Shown here: positions 45,399 through 54,061 of the stretch, in pieces | How positions within the stretch are numbered: the first letter of the stretch is position 1 | Layout: each line of letters opens with the position of its first letter | Source of the DNA: Promineifilum sp. | Lineage (GTDB): Bacteria > Chloroflexota > Anaerolineae > Promineifilales > Promineifilaceae | Direction: 5' to 3' | DNA: 64,000 nucleotides | Assembly (NCBI GenBank): GCA_020634335.1 | Contig: JACKBY010000009.1 | Coordinates: 72,025 to 136,024, forward strand | Notes under the pieces: generated by a model | The model's input: the letters and a program-made list of their open reading frames with translations, nothing else | What the model was told of the DNA's origin: nothing | Databases searched by the model: none | Translations under genes and position numbers: made by a program

Positions 45399-46037
45399 AT
45401 GAATAAACAATCGTGGATTGTGGCCTGTCTGCCGGCCGCCCTGGCGCTCTTGCTTGTCGCTTGCTCCGGTGGCCCGGACAGTGGCGAGACGCAGGGAGGG
45501 GCCGTCGGGCCGCAGGAGATCAAGGGCGCGACGGAGGTGGTCAAGTTCGACCCGGCGGCGCTGCCGCTCAGCGGCGACCCGGTTCCCGGCCCGTGCGTGG
45601 CCTCATCGGTTGTGCCGGGTGCGTACCGTTGCGACCCGGACGGCGTTGGGCCGGTCGAGCCGTGTTTTGCCTTGAGCAGCACGCGCTTGGTCTGCCATCC
45701 CGACCCGGTGGCCGGAACCTACAGCACTCTGGTCAGCCCGGCCGGGCTTCTGCCGTCCGTCGCCCCACCGTCGCCGGATCGGGCCGTGGCCTTTTTCGCC
45801 GAGCTGTCCACAGGCCTGACGTGCGCCATTCGCACCACGCCGGAGCCGGTGATCATCGGCGACCGGGCTGCCTTGTACGACTGCTCCGAACCATATACCT
45901 ACATCCTTGACGGCGGCCAGCTGACCTTCGACAAGAACGCTCCGGCGTGGAGCGCAGCCGTCATTACGCTCGATCCGGCAACGGGCGACTCGTCAGGCGA
46001 GACCTCGGCCGAGGTGCGCCGCGTGTGGATCCCCTAA
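45399..46037 (+). CDS. Lipoprotein of unknown function
   Basis: A 212-residue secreted protein with a lipobox LVAC (C22) after a hydrophobic signal. The mature part carries several cysteines (PCVASS, YRCDPD, PCFALS, LVCHPD, LTCAIR, YDCSEP) that may form disulfides. No family recognised. AAGGTG stands before the ATG. It is 39 nt upstream of the nucleotidyltransferase gene, possibly co-transcribed. Confidence 0.7.
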   Translation: MNKQSWIVACLPAALALLLVACSGGPDSGETQGGAVGPQEIKGATEVVKFDPAALPLSGDPVPGPCVASSVVPGAYRCDPDGVGPVEPCFALSSTRLVCHPDPVAGTYSTLVSPAGLLPSVAPPSPDRAVAFFAELSTGLTCAIRTTPEPVIIGDRAALYDCSEPYTYILDGGQLTFDKNAPAWSAAVITLDPATGDSSGETSAEVRRVWIP

Positions 46038-46076
46038 CAATGGGTCTACTCACCTGCTCTGTTAATCTGCTCCCAC

Positions 46077-46841
46077 ATGGACCGACCCACCCTTCTGCTG
46101 CAACGTCTGGATGATATTGGTCGCTCGCTGGCGTCTGAACCCACAGCGCTGGCCCTGATCGGTCTCGGCTCCGTCGGCCGCGAGCTGTCCCGCCTGGACG
46201 ACTATTCCGACCTCGACTTCTTCGTCATCGTCGAGAGCGAACACAAACAGCGCTACATCGACAACCTGGCCTGGCTCGAGGCGGCCCACCCGTTGGCCTA
46301 TACCTTCCGCAACTCCGTCGACGGCTACAAGTTCCTCTTTGCCGACGGCATCTATGGGGAGATGGCCGTGTTCGGGCCGGAAGAACTGGCTAACGCCGCC
46401 TACGCGCCCGGCCGGATGGTGTGGCGGCGGGCCGACATGCCCCAATCGGCGGCATCCCCGGCCCACTGGCCGCCGCGCCGCTCGCCGCCGTCGCTCGACC
46501 ATTTGCTGGGCGAGGCGCTAACCAACCTCTACGTCGGCCTCGGCCGCTTCCGACGTGGCGAGAAACTATCGGCCTTTCGCTTCATACAAGGCTATGCCGT
46601 TGATCGGGTGGTCGATCTGGCGCAGCGGATGGCGAGCCAAACCGCCGCCGAAGAGGATCATTTTGACGGGCCGCGCCGCTTCGAGCGCCGCTTTCCCGAT
46701 TTGGCCGGCGCGCTGCCGGCGCTCATGCCGGGGTACGAGCACAGCCCCGAAGCGGCGGCGGCCATCCTGTCGCTGCTCAGCGCCCATTTCGAGATTGACC
46801 CGGCGATCAGGGATGCCATCATCGCCATGCTGGATTCATGA
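46077..46841 (+). CDS. Nucleotidyltransferase-fold protein
   Basis: A 254-residue protein of the polymerase-beta-like nucleotidyltransferase superfamily. The motif GLGSVGRELSRLDDYSDLDFFVIVE (about residues 29-53) supplies the GS and the two metal-binding aspartates. Aminoglycoside and lincosamide nucleotidyltransferases share this fold, as do many uncharacterised proteins, so resistance should not be assumed. A helical C-terminal half follows. Substrate unknown. Confidence 0.72.
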   Translation: MDRPTLLLQRLDDIGRSLASEPTALALIGLGSVGRELSRLDDYSDLDFFVIVESEHKQRYIDNLAWLEAAHPLAYTFRNSVDGYKFLFADGIYGEMAVFGPEELANAAYAPGRMVWRRADMPQSAASPAHWPPRRSPPSLDHLLGEALTNLYVGLGRFRRGEKLSAFRFIQGYAVDRVVDLAQRMASQTAAEEDHFDGPRRFERRFPDLAGALPALMPGYEHSPEAAAAILSLLSAHFEIDPAIRDAIIAMLDS

Positions 46842-46883
46842 GGATGAATACCTGAGCGGCACGGCGTCGTCGCCAACCGGCTG

Positions 46884-47708
46884 TCAGGCTTCTTGGCTCG
46901 CCCCTTCCTCGCCCAAAAACGCCAGCAAGTGCCGGTTATACACTTCCGGTTGCTCCATATTGGGCAAGTGAGCCGCGCCGGTCATCATGACCTTGCGCAC
47001 ATCGGGTAGAGTCGCAACCAGCTGCTCGACCGCCGCCAGCGTCCGTGGTGAGTCCCAATCGCCGGCGAGAACCAGCACCGGCGCGCGGACTTCGCTCAGG
47101 CGTTCGGCCGCCGCAGGCTGGAGCGGGTGCTCATCGCCGATGCCTTCGTTCGCCAGAGCAATGGCATTCATTTGGCGCGCCAGCTCTCGAACGGCCTGAT
47201 TCACCTGGTCGGGCGTGCGCCGCGGGCCGTCCACCCAGATTTGCATCTCCAGTTCGTTGACCCGCGCCAGATCGCCCGCCTCATCGGCCGCTTCCAGTTC
47301 GGCCGCCTGGGGCGGTGGCGGGCCGTCGAAGGCCAGCCCGCCGACGGCCGGGGACGACAGAACGAGCCGGTCAACTCTCTCAGGATACTGGAGCGCAAAA
47401 TCAAGAGCGGTCTTGCTGCCCATTGAACAGCCCACCAGCGACACCCGGCCGAGGCCCAGGTGGGTCAGCAAGGCGGCCAAATCCTCGTGATGGGCATACG
47501 AGCCTTCAGCCGGCGGCGTGCGACCAAAGCCGCGCATGTCGTATCTGACGACCTTGAAGGAGCCGGCCAGGGCCGAGAATTGGCCGTCCCACATGCGGCT
47601 GTCGGCGATGCCGGCGTGGATGAATACCAGCGGCCGGCCCGCGCCGGCCGTCTCATAGGCAAAAGTCGTATGATTGAGTGCGGCCGTTCCAACCTTGGAG
47701 GTCATCAA
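46884..47708 (-). CDS. Alpha/beta hydrolase
   Basis: A 274-residue hydrolase. The oxyanion region is FIHAGIADSRMWD, the nucleophile elbow GCSMGS, the acid Asp in LAGDWDSPRT and the histidine in GAAHLPNMEQP. The set resembles 3-oxoadipate enol-lactonase or haloperoxidase-like members. Specific substrate is not predictable. The start may be either of two adjacent ATGs at 47708 and 47705. Confidence 0.83.
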   Translation of the reverse strand: MMTSKVGTAALNHTTFAYETAGAGRPLVFIHAGIADSRMWDGQFSALAGSFKVVRYDMRGFGRTPPAEGSYAHHEDLAALLTHLGLGRVSLVGCSMGSKTALDFALQYPERVDRLVLSSPAVGGLAFDGPPPPQAAELEAADEAGDLARVNELEMQIWVDGPRRTPDQVNQAVRELARQMNAIALANEGIGDEHPLQPAAAERLSEVRAPVLVLAGDWDSPRTLAAVEQLVATLPDVRKVMMTGAAHLPNMEQPEVYNRHLLAFLGEEGASQEA

Positions 47709-47740
47709 TGAATTTCCTTATCGAGGGTAATGTGACACGG

Positions 47741-47770
47741 CGTCACGACTGGTCACGACTGGTCACGACT
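47741..47770. repeat. Three 10-bp tandem repeats
   Basis: GGTCACGACT repeated three times (first unit CGTCACGACT). The last unit overlaps the SulP stop codon, so slippage here would alter only the end of that protein. Confidence 0.8.
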
Positions 47771-49973
47771 GGAGGATGTCCACCGCCCGGACGAGATGCA
47801 GCACGCGCTCGCCCAGCAAGTGGATGATGATGCGATGAAACGCATAGGCCGCTTCGGGATCGTCGGCCTCGACGCGCGTCAACGTCGCCTGTGACAGGCT
47901 GTAGAGCACGCTGGCCCGGTCGGCGACAACGGCCGCGCTGCGCTGCGTGCCCAGATAGAACCCCAACTCTCCCACTGCCCGGCCGCCCTGCATCGTTTCC
48001 AGACGCACAGTGGGCGCTCCCGGCGGCTCCAACTGGGCAGTCAACTGTCCCGACTCGACAAAAAAGAGCTGGGTGGCATTGTCCCCCTGGCGGATGATGT
48101 AGTCGCCGGCTGGCACATCCCGGCGCTCCATGTAGCCGAGAAGTCGTTCCGTGGCCGGGCCGGGAACAATTTTCAGCAAATAATCGGTCAATGTACGGTC
48201 GGTCAAATCGGCCGCATTGATGGAGCACAACTCATCTTCGCACCATTCGGCGGCGCGGTCGATGTCTTGGGCATAGCGCAGGACGTTTGGTTCCTCGACC
48301 AGGCCGCCGTGATCGAATTGACGGCGCAATTTGGGCGACAAGCCGGAAAACACCAGCGTGAAGCCGCTGTCGCGGCTAAGCTGTCGCATCTTGCTGAAGC
48401 TCAGTAACGCCGTCGAGTCGAGGCCGATGACCTGCCGAAAGTCGATGACGACGTAGCGAGTGGCCGTTTCGCGAACGCGGTCGCGAACTCTTTCCAGCAA
48501 GCCGTTAGCCGTGCCGAAGAAGATGAAGCCCTGCAACTGGAGAAAATAGGCCTGGTCGCCGATGGATTCCAGCATGGCGCGGTCTTCCGCATTACGGGTG
48601 ACACGACTCTTAAATGTAGAGCCGCTCAACTCGTGCTTCACGATACTCATGCGACTATAGCTGACCACAAACAGCGTGACGGTGGCGGCGATGCCGACGA
48701 TCACCCCCTGTAAAAACCCGACAGTGGCGATGATGACCAGAATGACCAGCACGATGAGATAATCGACCCGCGGCAAGCGGCTGTAAGCCTCGATCACCCA
48801 TTGCCACAGGAAAGACAAGCCCAGATAGACCAGTAATGACCCCAGCACGACGGTGGGCACGAAGCCCAGGGCCGATCCGCCCAGCCATAACGTCAGCCCG
48901 CAAAAGGCACCGGCGATCAGGCCTGTCAGGCGATTGCCCGCCCCCAACCGTTCGGCCAGGGCCGACATGCTGAGTTGCGCATAGCCTACCAGCCCCGCCC
49001 CCATCCCGGAAAACAGGTTAGCCACCCCGGCCGCCCGCATCTCCCGATTGAGATCAACGTCGCGGTTCATGGCGAGTTCCAGGCCGGTCGCGTTCAGTAA
49101 TAGGGCAATGGCGCTGATGACTACGGCACCCACGAGATTGGGCAACTGCGACCAAATGGCCGGCCAATCGACCGCCGCCAGCTCGGCCGAGCTAATCGGC
49201 TGCCACAAGTTCCCCGCGGGGAACGGCCCGAGCAGCCAGCCCCTGGCGCTCAGTTCGGAAGGACTGACGCCGAGGATCGTGGCAAGCAGATAGAAACCCG
49301 CGATGATGGCGACGATCATGCCCGGCATGAACAAGGAATGACGAATGCGGGTGGAAAGAGCCAGGATGAGCGCGCCGAGCACCAGACCCGGCAGCCACAG
49401 CAGCAACACGCGAGGTTCGAAAAAATCGGCCACATCGGCAAAGGTAAAAGTCACACCGGACATGGTGCTGATGCCGCCGACGACCAGCAGCCAGCCTGTG
49501 CCCGCCAGGAACCCCCCCGCCACTGGATAAGGCAGAAATCGCACCAAGCCCCCCAGCCGGAACGTGCCCAGACCAAGCAGGAACAGACCAGTGATCAGGG
49601 TGGTCAGGGCCACGGCCACCAGAACCGTCGCCAGTTGGGCATCCGGGTCAGTGACGAGCGCGGTAATGCCGGCGGCCATGATGCCCACGATGGCCGCCGG
49701 GGCGTCCTGATTGCCGCCCATAATGGCCGGGTAGGACGTGAGTAGGCTGGTGATGATGATGCCGACCGTGCCCGAGAAGAGGGCTAGGCCTATCCCGCGC
49801 GACAGGTGAGCGGCCGTTTCGCCGCTGAAGATGAGCGCGCCAAACGAAGCCGCCAGTGCTATCTCCAGAATACCAATCAGAAAACCAGCCAGCACAATGG
49901 AGATAAGTCGATCCGGTCGCAGCGTGGCGCTAATTTTGGCAGACAGGTTTTCTCCGGGTGCCGAATCTTGCAT
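47763..49973 (-). CDS. SulP-family anion transporter with STAS and cyclic-nucleotide-binding domains
   Basis: A 736-residue protein from the ATG at 49973. Residues 20-440 are the SulP transporter core with about 12-14 spans (start LISIVLAGFLIGILEIALA; GGSALGFVPTVVLGSLLVYLGL). A STAS domain follows (about 475-590, with the VIDFRQVIGLDSTALLSF phospho-acceptor-like loop), then a cNMP-binding barrel (about 620-736, GDYIIRQGDNATQLFFVESG, GRAVGELGFYLGTQRSAAVVAD). The anion could be sulfate or bicarbonate. Regulation by cAMP or a related ligand is suggested by the last domain. Confidence 0.85.
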   Translation of the reverse strand: MQDSAPGENLSAKISATLRPDRLISIVLAGFLIGILEIALAASFGALIFSGETAAHLSRGIGLALFSGTVGIIITSLLTSYPAIMGGNQDAPAAIVGIMAAGITALVTDPDAQLATVLVAVALTTLITGLFLLGLGTFRLGGLVRFLPYPVAGGFLAGTGWLLVVGGISTMSGVTFTFADVADFFEPRVLLLWLPGLVLGALILALSTRIRHSLFMPGMIVAIIAGFYLLATILGVSPSELSARGWLLGPFPAGNLWQPISSAELAAVDWPAIWSQLPNLVGAVVISAIALLLNATGLELAMNRDVDLNREMRAAGVANLFSGMGAGLVGYAQLSMSALAERLGAGNRLTGLIAGAFCGLTLWLGGSALGFVPTVVLGSLLVYLGLSFLWQWVIEAYSRLPRVDYLIVLVILVIIATVGFLQGVIVGIAATVTLFVVSYSRMSIVKHELSGSTFKSRVTRNAEDRAMLESIGDQAYFLQLQGFIFFGTANGLLERVRDRVRETATRYVVIDFRQVIGLDSTALLSFSKMRQLSRDSGFTLVFSGLSPKLRRQFDHGGLVEEPNVLRYAQDIDRAAEWCEDELCSINAADLTDRTLTDYLLKIVPGPATERLLGYMERRDVPAGDYIIRQGDNATQLFFVESGQLTAQLEPPGAPTVRLETMQGGRAVGELGFYLGTQRSAAVVADRASVLYSLSQATLTRVEADDPEAAYAFHRIIIHLLGERVLHLVRAVDILQS

Positions 49974-50084
49974 TTTGATTGTTCTATATCCCGCCGGCCC
50001 GCTTGCGGCCAAGTGCTGTTCCAACGTTGGGCAAGGTATTATGCCGGATGTCGTCACATGAGCAAGTTGTCAGGGTTTTTCCCT

Positions 50085-50212
50085 TGTCAGTCGCTTACCA
50101 ATGTGGTGCTGGTGTCTTATCGGCGACCACAAGCGAGATGCGCCGGCCTGGGCCGCCGAGCCGGTTAAGAACGCGACGTGGCGGAGGGCGACCGATTACC
50201 AAAAAACTCCGG
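50085..50212 (-). repeat. Dispersed intergenic repeat, family C copy 2 (inverted)
   Basis: On the minus strand: GTAATCGG ... TTCTTAACCGGCTC, GGCGGCCCAGGCCGG, ATCTCGCTT, CGATAAGA, ... CGACTGACA. It aligns with copy 1 over its whole length with few gaps. Confidence 0.7.
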
Positions 50213-50252
50213 GCAAGTTGTTCCCTTTCGGCGCATTATTCCCACACAGGAG

Positions 50253-50258
50253 TATAAT
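50253..50258 (+). promoter_or_regulatory. -10 element for the AI-2E gene
   Basis: TATAAT inside GGAGTATAATTTATGA (50249-50264), identical to the 16-mer before gyrA. The -35 is poor. Confidence 0.5.
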
Positions 50259-50310
50259 TTATGATGGTGTTGGGTCTGATGCAGTAGCTTCCTGTGGACA
50301 AGAGAGGATC

Positions 50311-51459
50311 ATGGTCGAACAGTCAAAGCCGCTCTTATACTTCCTGGTCGGGATAGCCAGCGTGTTTATCATTATCGCCGGTATTCGGAACCTGGCTTTC
50401 ATCTTGAATCCCATCCTGCTATCACTGGTAATCACTATCACGCTGTTGCCCCTGCCGGCGTGGTTCGCCAAACGGGGCATCCCCGGCTGGCTGTCGCTGG
50501 TGCTGACGTTCCTGGTGGTTCTGGCGATGATTGGTTTGGTACTGTTGATAATCTTCGTCGGCCTGGCCCAGTTGGATGAGGTACTCCCCACGCTACGGCA
50601 GACCGCGACTTCCGGGGCAGCCGCCGTCACCGATCCCCAGGGCAACGTGATGGGCGTTCAGGTCACGGATATAACCCGCACCATCGAAGACTTCGTCGCG
50701 AGCCAGCGGTTTACGAACGTCGCCACCGCGGTCATCTCCGCCCTGTTTGTCGGCTTGTCCCAAGCCTTCCTCGTGATGCTCATCTTCGCCTTCATGCTCA
50801 GTTCCGCCCTGGCCCTGCCCAGCAGCATCCGCCTGGGCTTGCGCGCCGACCATCCTCTCCTCAAACAGGCAGCGACGTTGACGGAAGACGTGCGCCGCTA
50901 TATCACCCTGACCACCGCGCTCAACTTCCTGGTGGGCATCGGCAACACCATCCTGCTCCTCGCTCTGGGTGTCGATCTGGCCCTGCTGTGGGGGCTGCTG
51001 TCCGCTTTCATGGGTTACATCCCCGCCGTCGGCTTCTGGATCGCCATGATCCCGCCCTTGCTCCTGGCCTTCGTCGGCGACGGCCCCGTCGTGGCGCTCC
51101 TGGTGTTCGCCGGCTACGTGCTTATCAACGGCACCGTGGAGAACCTGGTCAAACCGCGCATGTTGGGCCGGGAACTGAAAATCTCTCCGGCCGTGGTCGT
51201 CATTGCCCTGTTTGTCTGGGGGTGGCTGCTGGGCGCGGTGGGCGCCATTCTCTCTACGCCACTGACCCTGCTCATCCTGAGCATCCTGGAAGGGTTCGAC
51301 AGCAGCCGCTGGATTACCGTGCTCTTGCGCACGGCCGGCACAGGCGAGGTGGCCAATACGGCCGAGCAGCAAGCGGCATTCGGCCGGGTGCGCGGCCTAT
51401 GGGACAGAGGAGTAGCTGTCGTCCGGGGAGATCGGCCCAAACCGCCGGATGAGGGTTGA
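50311..51459 (+). CDS. AI-2E family transporter (copy 1)
   Basis: A 382-residue membrane protein with about eight spans. The C-terminal conserved block ALLWGLLSAFMGYIPAVGFW ... NLVKPRMLGRELKISPAVVVIALFVWGWLLGAVGAIL is the AI-2E hallmark. Despite the name, many members export other small molecules or Na+/H+, so substrate is open. ATG at 50311 with GAGAGG ahead; a longer frame upstream would run through the family C repeat. It converges with two paralogues. Confidence 0.86.
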   Translation: MVEQSKPLLYFLVGIASVFIIIAGIRNLAFILNPILLSLVITITLLPLPAWFAKRGIPGWLSLVLTFLVVLAMIGLVLLIIFVGLAQLDEVLPTLRQTATSGAAAVTDPQGNVMGVQVTDITRTIEDFVASQRFTNVATAVISALFVGLSQAFLVMLIFAFMLSSALALPSSIRLGLRADHPLLKQAATLTEDVRRYITLTTALNFLVGIGNTILLLALGVDLALLWGLLSAFMGYIPAVGFWIAMIPPLLLAFVGDGPVVALLVFAGYVLINGTVENLVKPRMLGRELKISPAVVVIALFVWGWLLGAVGAILSTPLTLLILSILEGFDSSRWITVLLRTAGTGEVANTAEQQAAFGRVRGLWDRGVAVVRGDRPKPPDEG

Positions 51460-51477
51460 GCCGGTTCGGCCGCCCGA

Positions 51478-52689
51478 TCAGGGCTGAATCTGGGGCACTC
51501 TCTCATCTGGTGCCAGACGACGCGCTTCCGCCAGCAGCCCGTTCAGCCGTCCGACCAGGCTGGCTATTTCGCGCGGCATCGTTTCGTCGCCGGTCTCCAT
51601 CGCCTCATCATAATGTTTCTGAATGGAGATAAGTCGCTCTTCGAGGGTATCGATCTCCACCGCCGTTGTCGAAGTGTGCCGAGCGGCATAGATGATCTGA
51701 CTGACGAGAACTTGCGCCGCCACAGCCAGCGGTGGCGCGATCAGGAAACCGGTCAGCCCATAGGTATCGACCATCATCACCATGACCACAATGATGAGCA
51801 CGCCGCTGAACTGATTGCGGCGGAACAGACGCGGCTCAACGACAAATTCCAGAAACGCCAGCACGGCCGTGGTTAGCACCAGCGCCCCCACCGCCGCCGG
51901 CAGCCCGCCGGACGAGGCCAGCCCGAACAGAAATGACAGCAGCGCCGCGAACACAAACCCCACCAGCGGCACGAGCCAGGCCACGCCCGCCAGCAATCCC
52001 GTCAACAGGGCATAATCATTGCCGATGAGCGAATAACCGATCACCAGCAAGATGACTGCCAGAACCGACTGGATCACCTCGCTGCGCAGATACGCGCCCA
52101 TGGTGCCTTCGGTCTTTTGCCAGATGCGGCGCGCCTGGATGCGACGGCCGGCGGGCAGGAGCGACAGCCACAATCGCTCGAAGTGGCTGCGGTCGGCGCT
52201 CCAGTACAGGCTAAGGGCGATGACGATGACCAGGCCGGCGACGATGGTCGCCGCGTTTTGGGTGACGCCGAACAGCAGTTGCGCAAGGGCCGCGCCCACC
52301 GGCCCCATCGCCGACTCGGTCAGTTGGTCGGGGGCCAGTAGCCGGTCGACCACGGCTTGTTGCAGGCTACTGCCGGCCGCCCAGGCCCGATAAGTGGAAT
52401 CGTAGAGAACGACGAGATAATTGCTCAGGATCACCAGCTCTCTGACGAGCGGCCCACTGATCAGATATAGGCCCAGCCCCAACAGCCCGAAGGCAAGCAG
52501 GTAGACCACCGCCCGGGCCATGCCCGCCCGCAACCCGCGCTCGGCCAAAAAATCGACGCTGGGCCGCAGGGCGGCGGTCAGCACCAGCGAGATGATCAGC
52601 AAGATGGCGACACTGCGAAACTGCCACAGGAGGATGAGCAGCGCCAGCGTCGCGGCGATGATAGCTGTGTAAACGGCCAGGCGCTTCAC
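51478..52689 (-). CDS. AI-2E family transporter (copy 2)
   Basis: A 403-residue paralogue of its neighbours. Hydrophobic segments through residue 340, conserved ALLTGLLAGVAWLVPLVGFVFAALL and LEFVVEPRLFRRNQFSGVLIIVVMVMM. A soluble tail (about 345-403) follows. The ATG overlaps the stop of copy 3 in an ATGA, so the two are coupled and may assemble together. Confidence 0.86.
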   Translation of the reverse strand: MKRLAVYTAIIAATLALLILLWQFRSVAILLIISLVLTAALRPSVDFLAERGLRAGMARAVVYLLAFGLLGLGLYLISGPLVRELVILSNYLVVLYDSTYRAWAAGSSLQQAVVDRLLAPDQLTESAMGPVGAALAQLLFGVTQNAATIVAGLVIVIALSLYWSADRSHFERLWLSLLPAGRRIQARRIWQKTEGTMGAYLRSEVIQSVLAVILLVIGYSLIGNDYALLTGLLAGVAWLVPLVGFVFAALLSFLFGLASSGGLPAAVGALVLTTAVLAFLEFVVEPRLFRRNQFSGVLIIVVMVMMVDTYGLTGFLIAPPLAVAAQVLVSQIIYAARHTSTTAVEIDTLEERLISIQKHYDEAMETGDETMPREIASLVGRLNGLLAEARRLAPDERVPQIQP

Positions 52690-53975
52690 AGCCCCACCCC
52701 CGGCCGGCGAATCTGGGAGAGCAGGCTGTCCAGATCGAGCGCAATAGCCTCCAGCCTGTCCTCCATCGTGCCGGATCCTTCTTCAAAAACGGCATCCTCG
52801 TCTTCACGTCGCCTGATAACCTTGCGGACGTCCTCGACGAACTCCTGCGTCTCGTATCGCAACAAACCGATGCTGTCCCGCTGATCGGACTGCTCGACTT
52901 GTGAAGGGGCGTCGACCAGAAACCGGTCGAACAAAAGCTGCAACACCGCCGCCAGCGGCAAGGCGATGAGCGCCCCCAGTATGCCGAACAATGTGCCAAA
53001 GGCGGTCAGGGCCAGCAGCGTTACCAGGGGCCGCATGCCCAACGTGCGTCTCATGACGCGTGGGCTGAGTACATTGGCCTCCAATTGGTGGATGATGAGC
53101 GCGGCCAGCACCGTCCACAGCGCCGTCAGTGGCGAAATGGAAAACCCGATGACCAGGGCCGGCACGGCGCCGATCAGCGGGCCGACCACGGGGATAATCT
53201 CCATGATGCCCACGAACAGGCCCAGCACGGGCGCGTAGGGCAGGCCGATGATGAAATAGGCCCCCATCGACAACGCGCCGATGATAAGCGACAAAAGCAG
53301 CTGCCCGGCCACATAGCCGCCCACGCGCTGCTCGATTTGCCCGATGAGATCTCGCGCTGCTTCGCGCCGCCCCAGCGGCAACAGACCAACGCCCGAGCGG
53401 ATGATCCGCTCGGATTCAATCGTCCAGAAAAAAGCGATCAGAAAAATGGCCCCGATGTGGAAGATCGCCAGGGAGCCCAACCCCACATAGCGCATGGCCT
53501 GGCTGATGGTTGAAGCCGTATCCGTTTCGACCGCCACGTCTGCGGGCAAGGCCTGCGGTAGGGCCGGTGTGGGCGGCAACAACTCCGCCAGTCGCTGTAT
53601 CAGCAAGTTCGGCACGTTTTGTATCGATTGCCGCATCGAGGCATAGATCTCGCCAAGTTGCGCGCCGATGGTCGCGGTCTGGTTGGCGATCAGCGGCGCG
53701 CCGAAGCGCAGGAACAGGATCGCCACGATGAGCATGACCCCATAGAGCAGGCCAACCGCCACCGCCGGCGGCACACCGCGCGCCTTCAGCCGGTCGACGG
53801 CCGGCTTCAGGGCCAGACTGACGACGATGCCCGCCATCAGGAGCAGGATCACCTCATAGAAACGGAACACCAGCCAGAACCCCAGGATCACCAACCCCAC
53901 TATCACCGTACCCAGGATCAATTGTTGCGCCGACAGATCCGGTAAGTGAAGTTCCGTCTTGCCGTTCGACGTCAT
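52686..53975 (-). CDS. AI-2E family transporter (copy 3)
   Basis: A 429-residue paralogue starting at the ATG at 53975 with GAGAGG ahead; an open frame extends farther upstream without homology. Membrane spans and the block LGLFVGIMEIIPVVGPLIGAVPALVIG ... HQLEANVLSPRVMRRTLGMRPLVTLLAL identify the family. It has a soluble, acidic C-terminal tail. First gene of the two-gene minus-strand unit. Confidence 0.86.
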   Translation of the reverse strand: MTSNGKTELHLPDLSAQQLILGTVIVGLVILGFWLVFRFYEVILLLMAGIVVSLALKPAVDRLKARGVPPAVAVGLLYGVMLIVAILFLRFGAPLIANQTATIGAQLGEIYASMRQSIQNVPNLLIQRLAELLPPTPALPQALPADVAVETDTASTISQAMRYVGLGSLAIFHIGAIFLIAFFWTIESERIIRSGVGLLPLGRREAARDLIGQIEQRVGGYVAGQLLLSLIIGALSMGAYFIIGLPYAPVLGLFVGIMEIIPVVGPLIGAVPALVIGFSISPLTALWTVLAALIIHQLEANVLSPRVMRRTLGMRPLVTLLALTAFGTLFGILGALIALPLAAVLQLLFDRFLVDAPSQVEQSDQRDSIGLLRYETQEFVEDVRKVIRRREDEDAVFEEGSGTMEDRLEAIALDLDSLLSQIRRPGVGL

Positions 53976-54061
53976 TGACGACCTCTCACTTGATTTATGA
54001 TTCCCCACCGATTTACGGGCGTTCCCGACCCGGCCGCGGGCTGAGACATCGCAAGCTGTCG

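Larger units (their letters stand above)
49974..50310. other. Intergenic region between SulP and AI-2E genes
   Basis: 337 nt between divergent genes. It holds family C copy 2 and the AI-2E promoter. The plus-strand frame stays open through the repeat, but this is not taken as coding. Confidence 0.5.

Noticed and set aside
46077..46841. Calling the nucleotidyltransferase an antibiotic-resistance gene
   Set aside because: Only the general fold motif is seen; no specific resistance-family signature or mobile context.
50101..50310. N-terminal extension of the AI-2E protein
   Set aside because: It would be translated from the family C repeat and precedes the predicted promoter; the ATG at 50311 has a ribosome-binding site.
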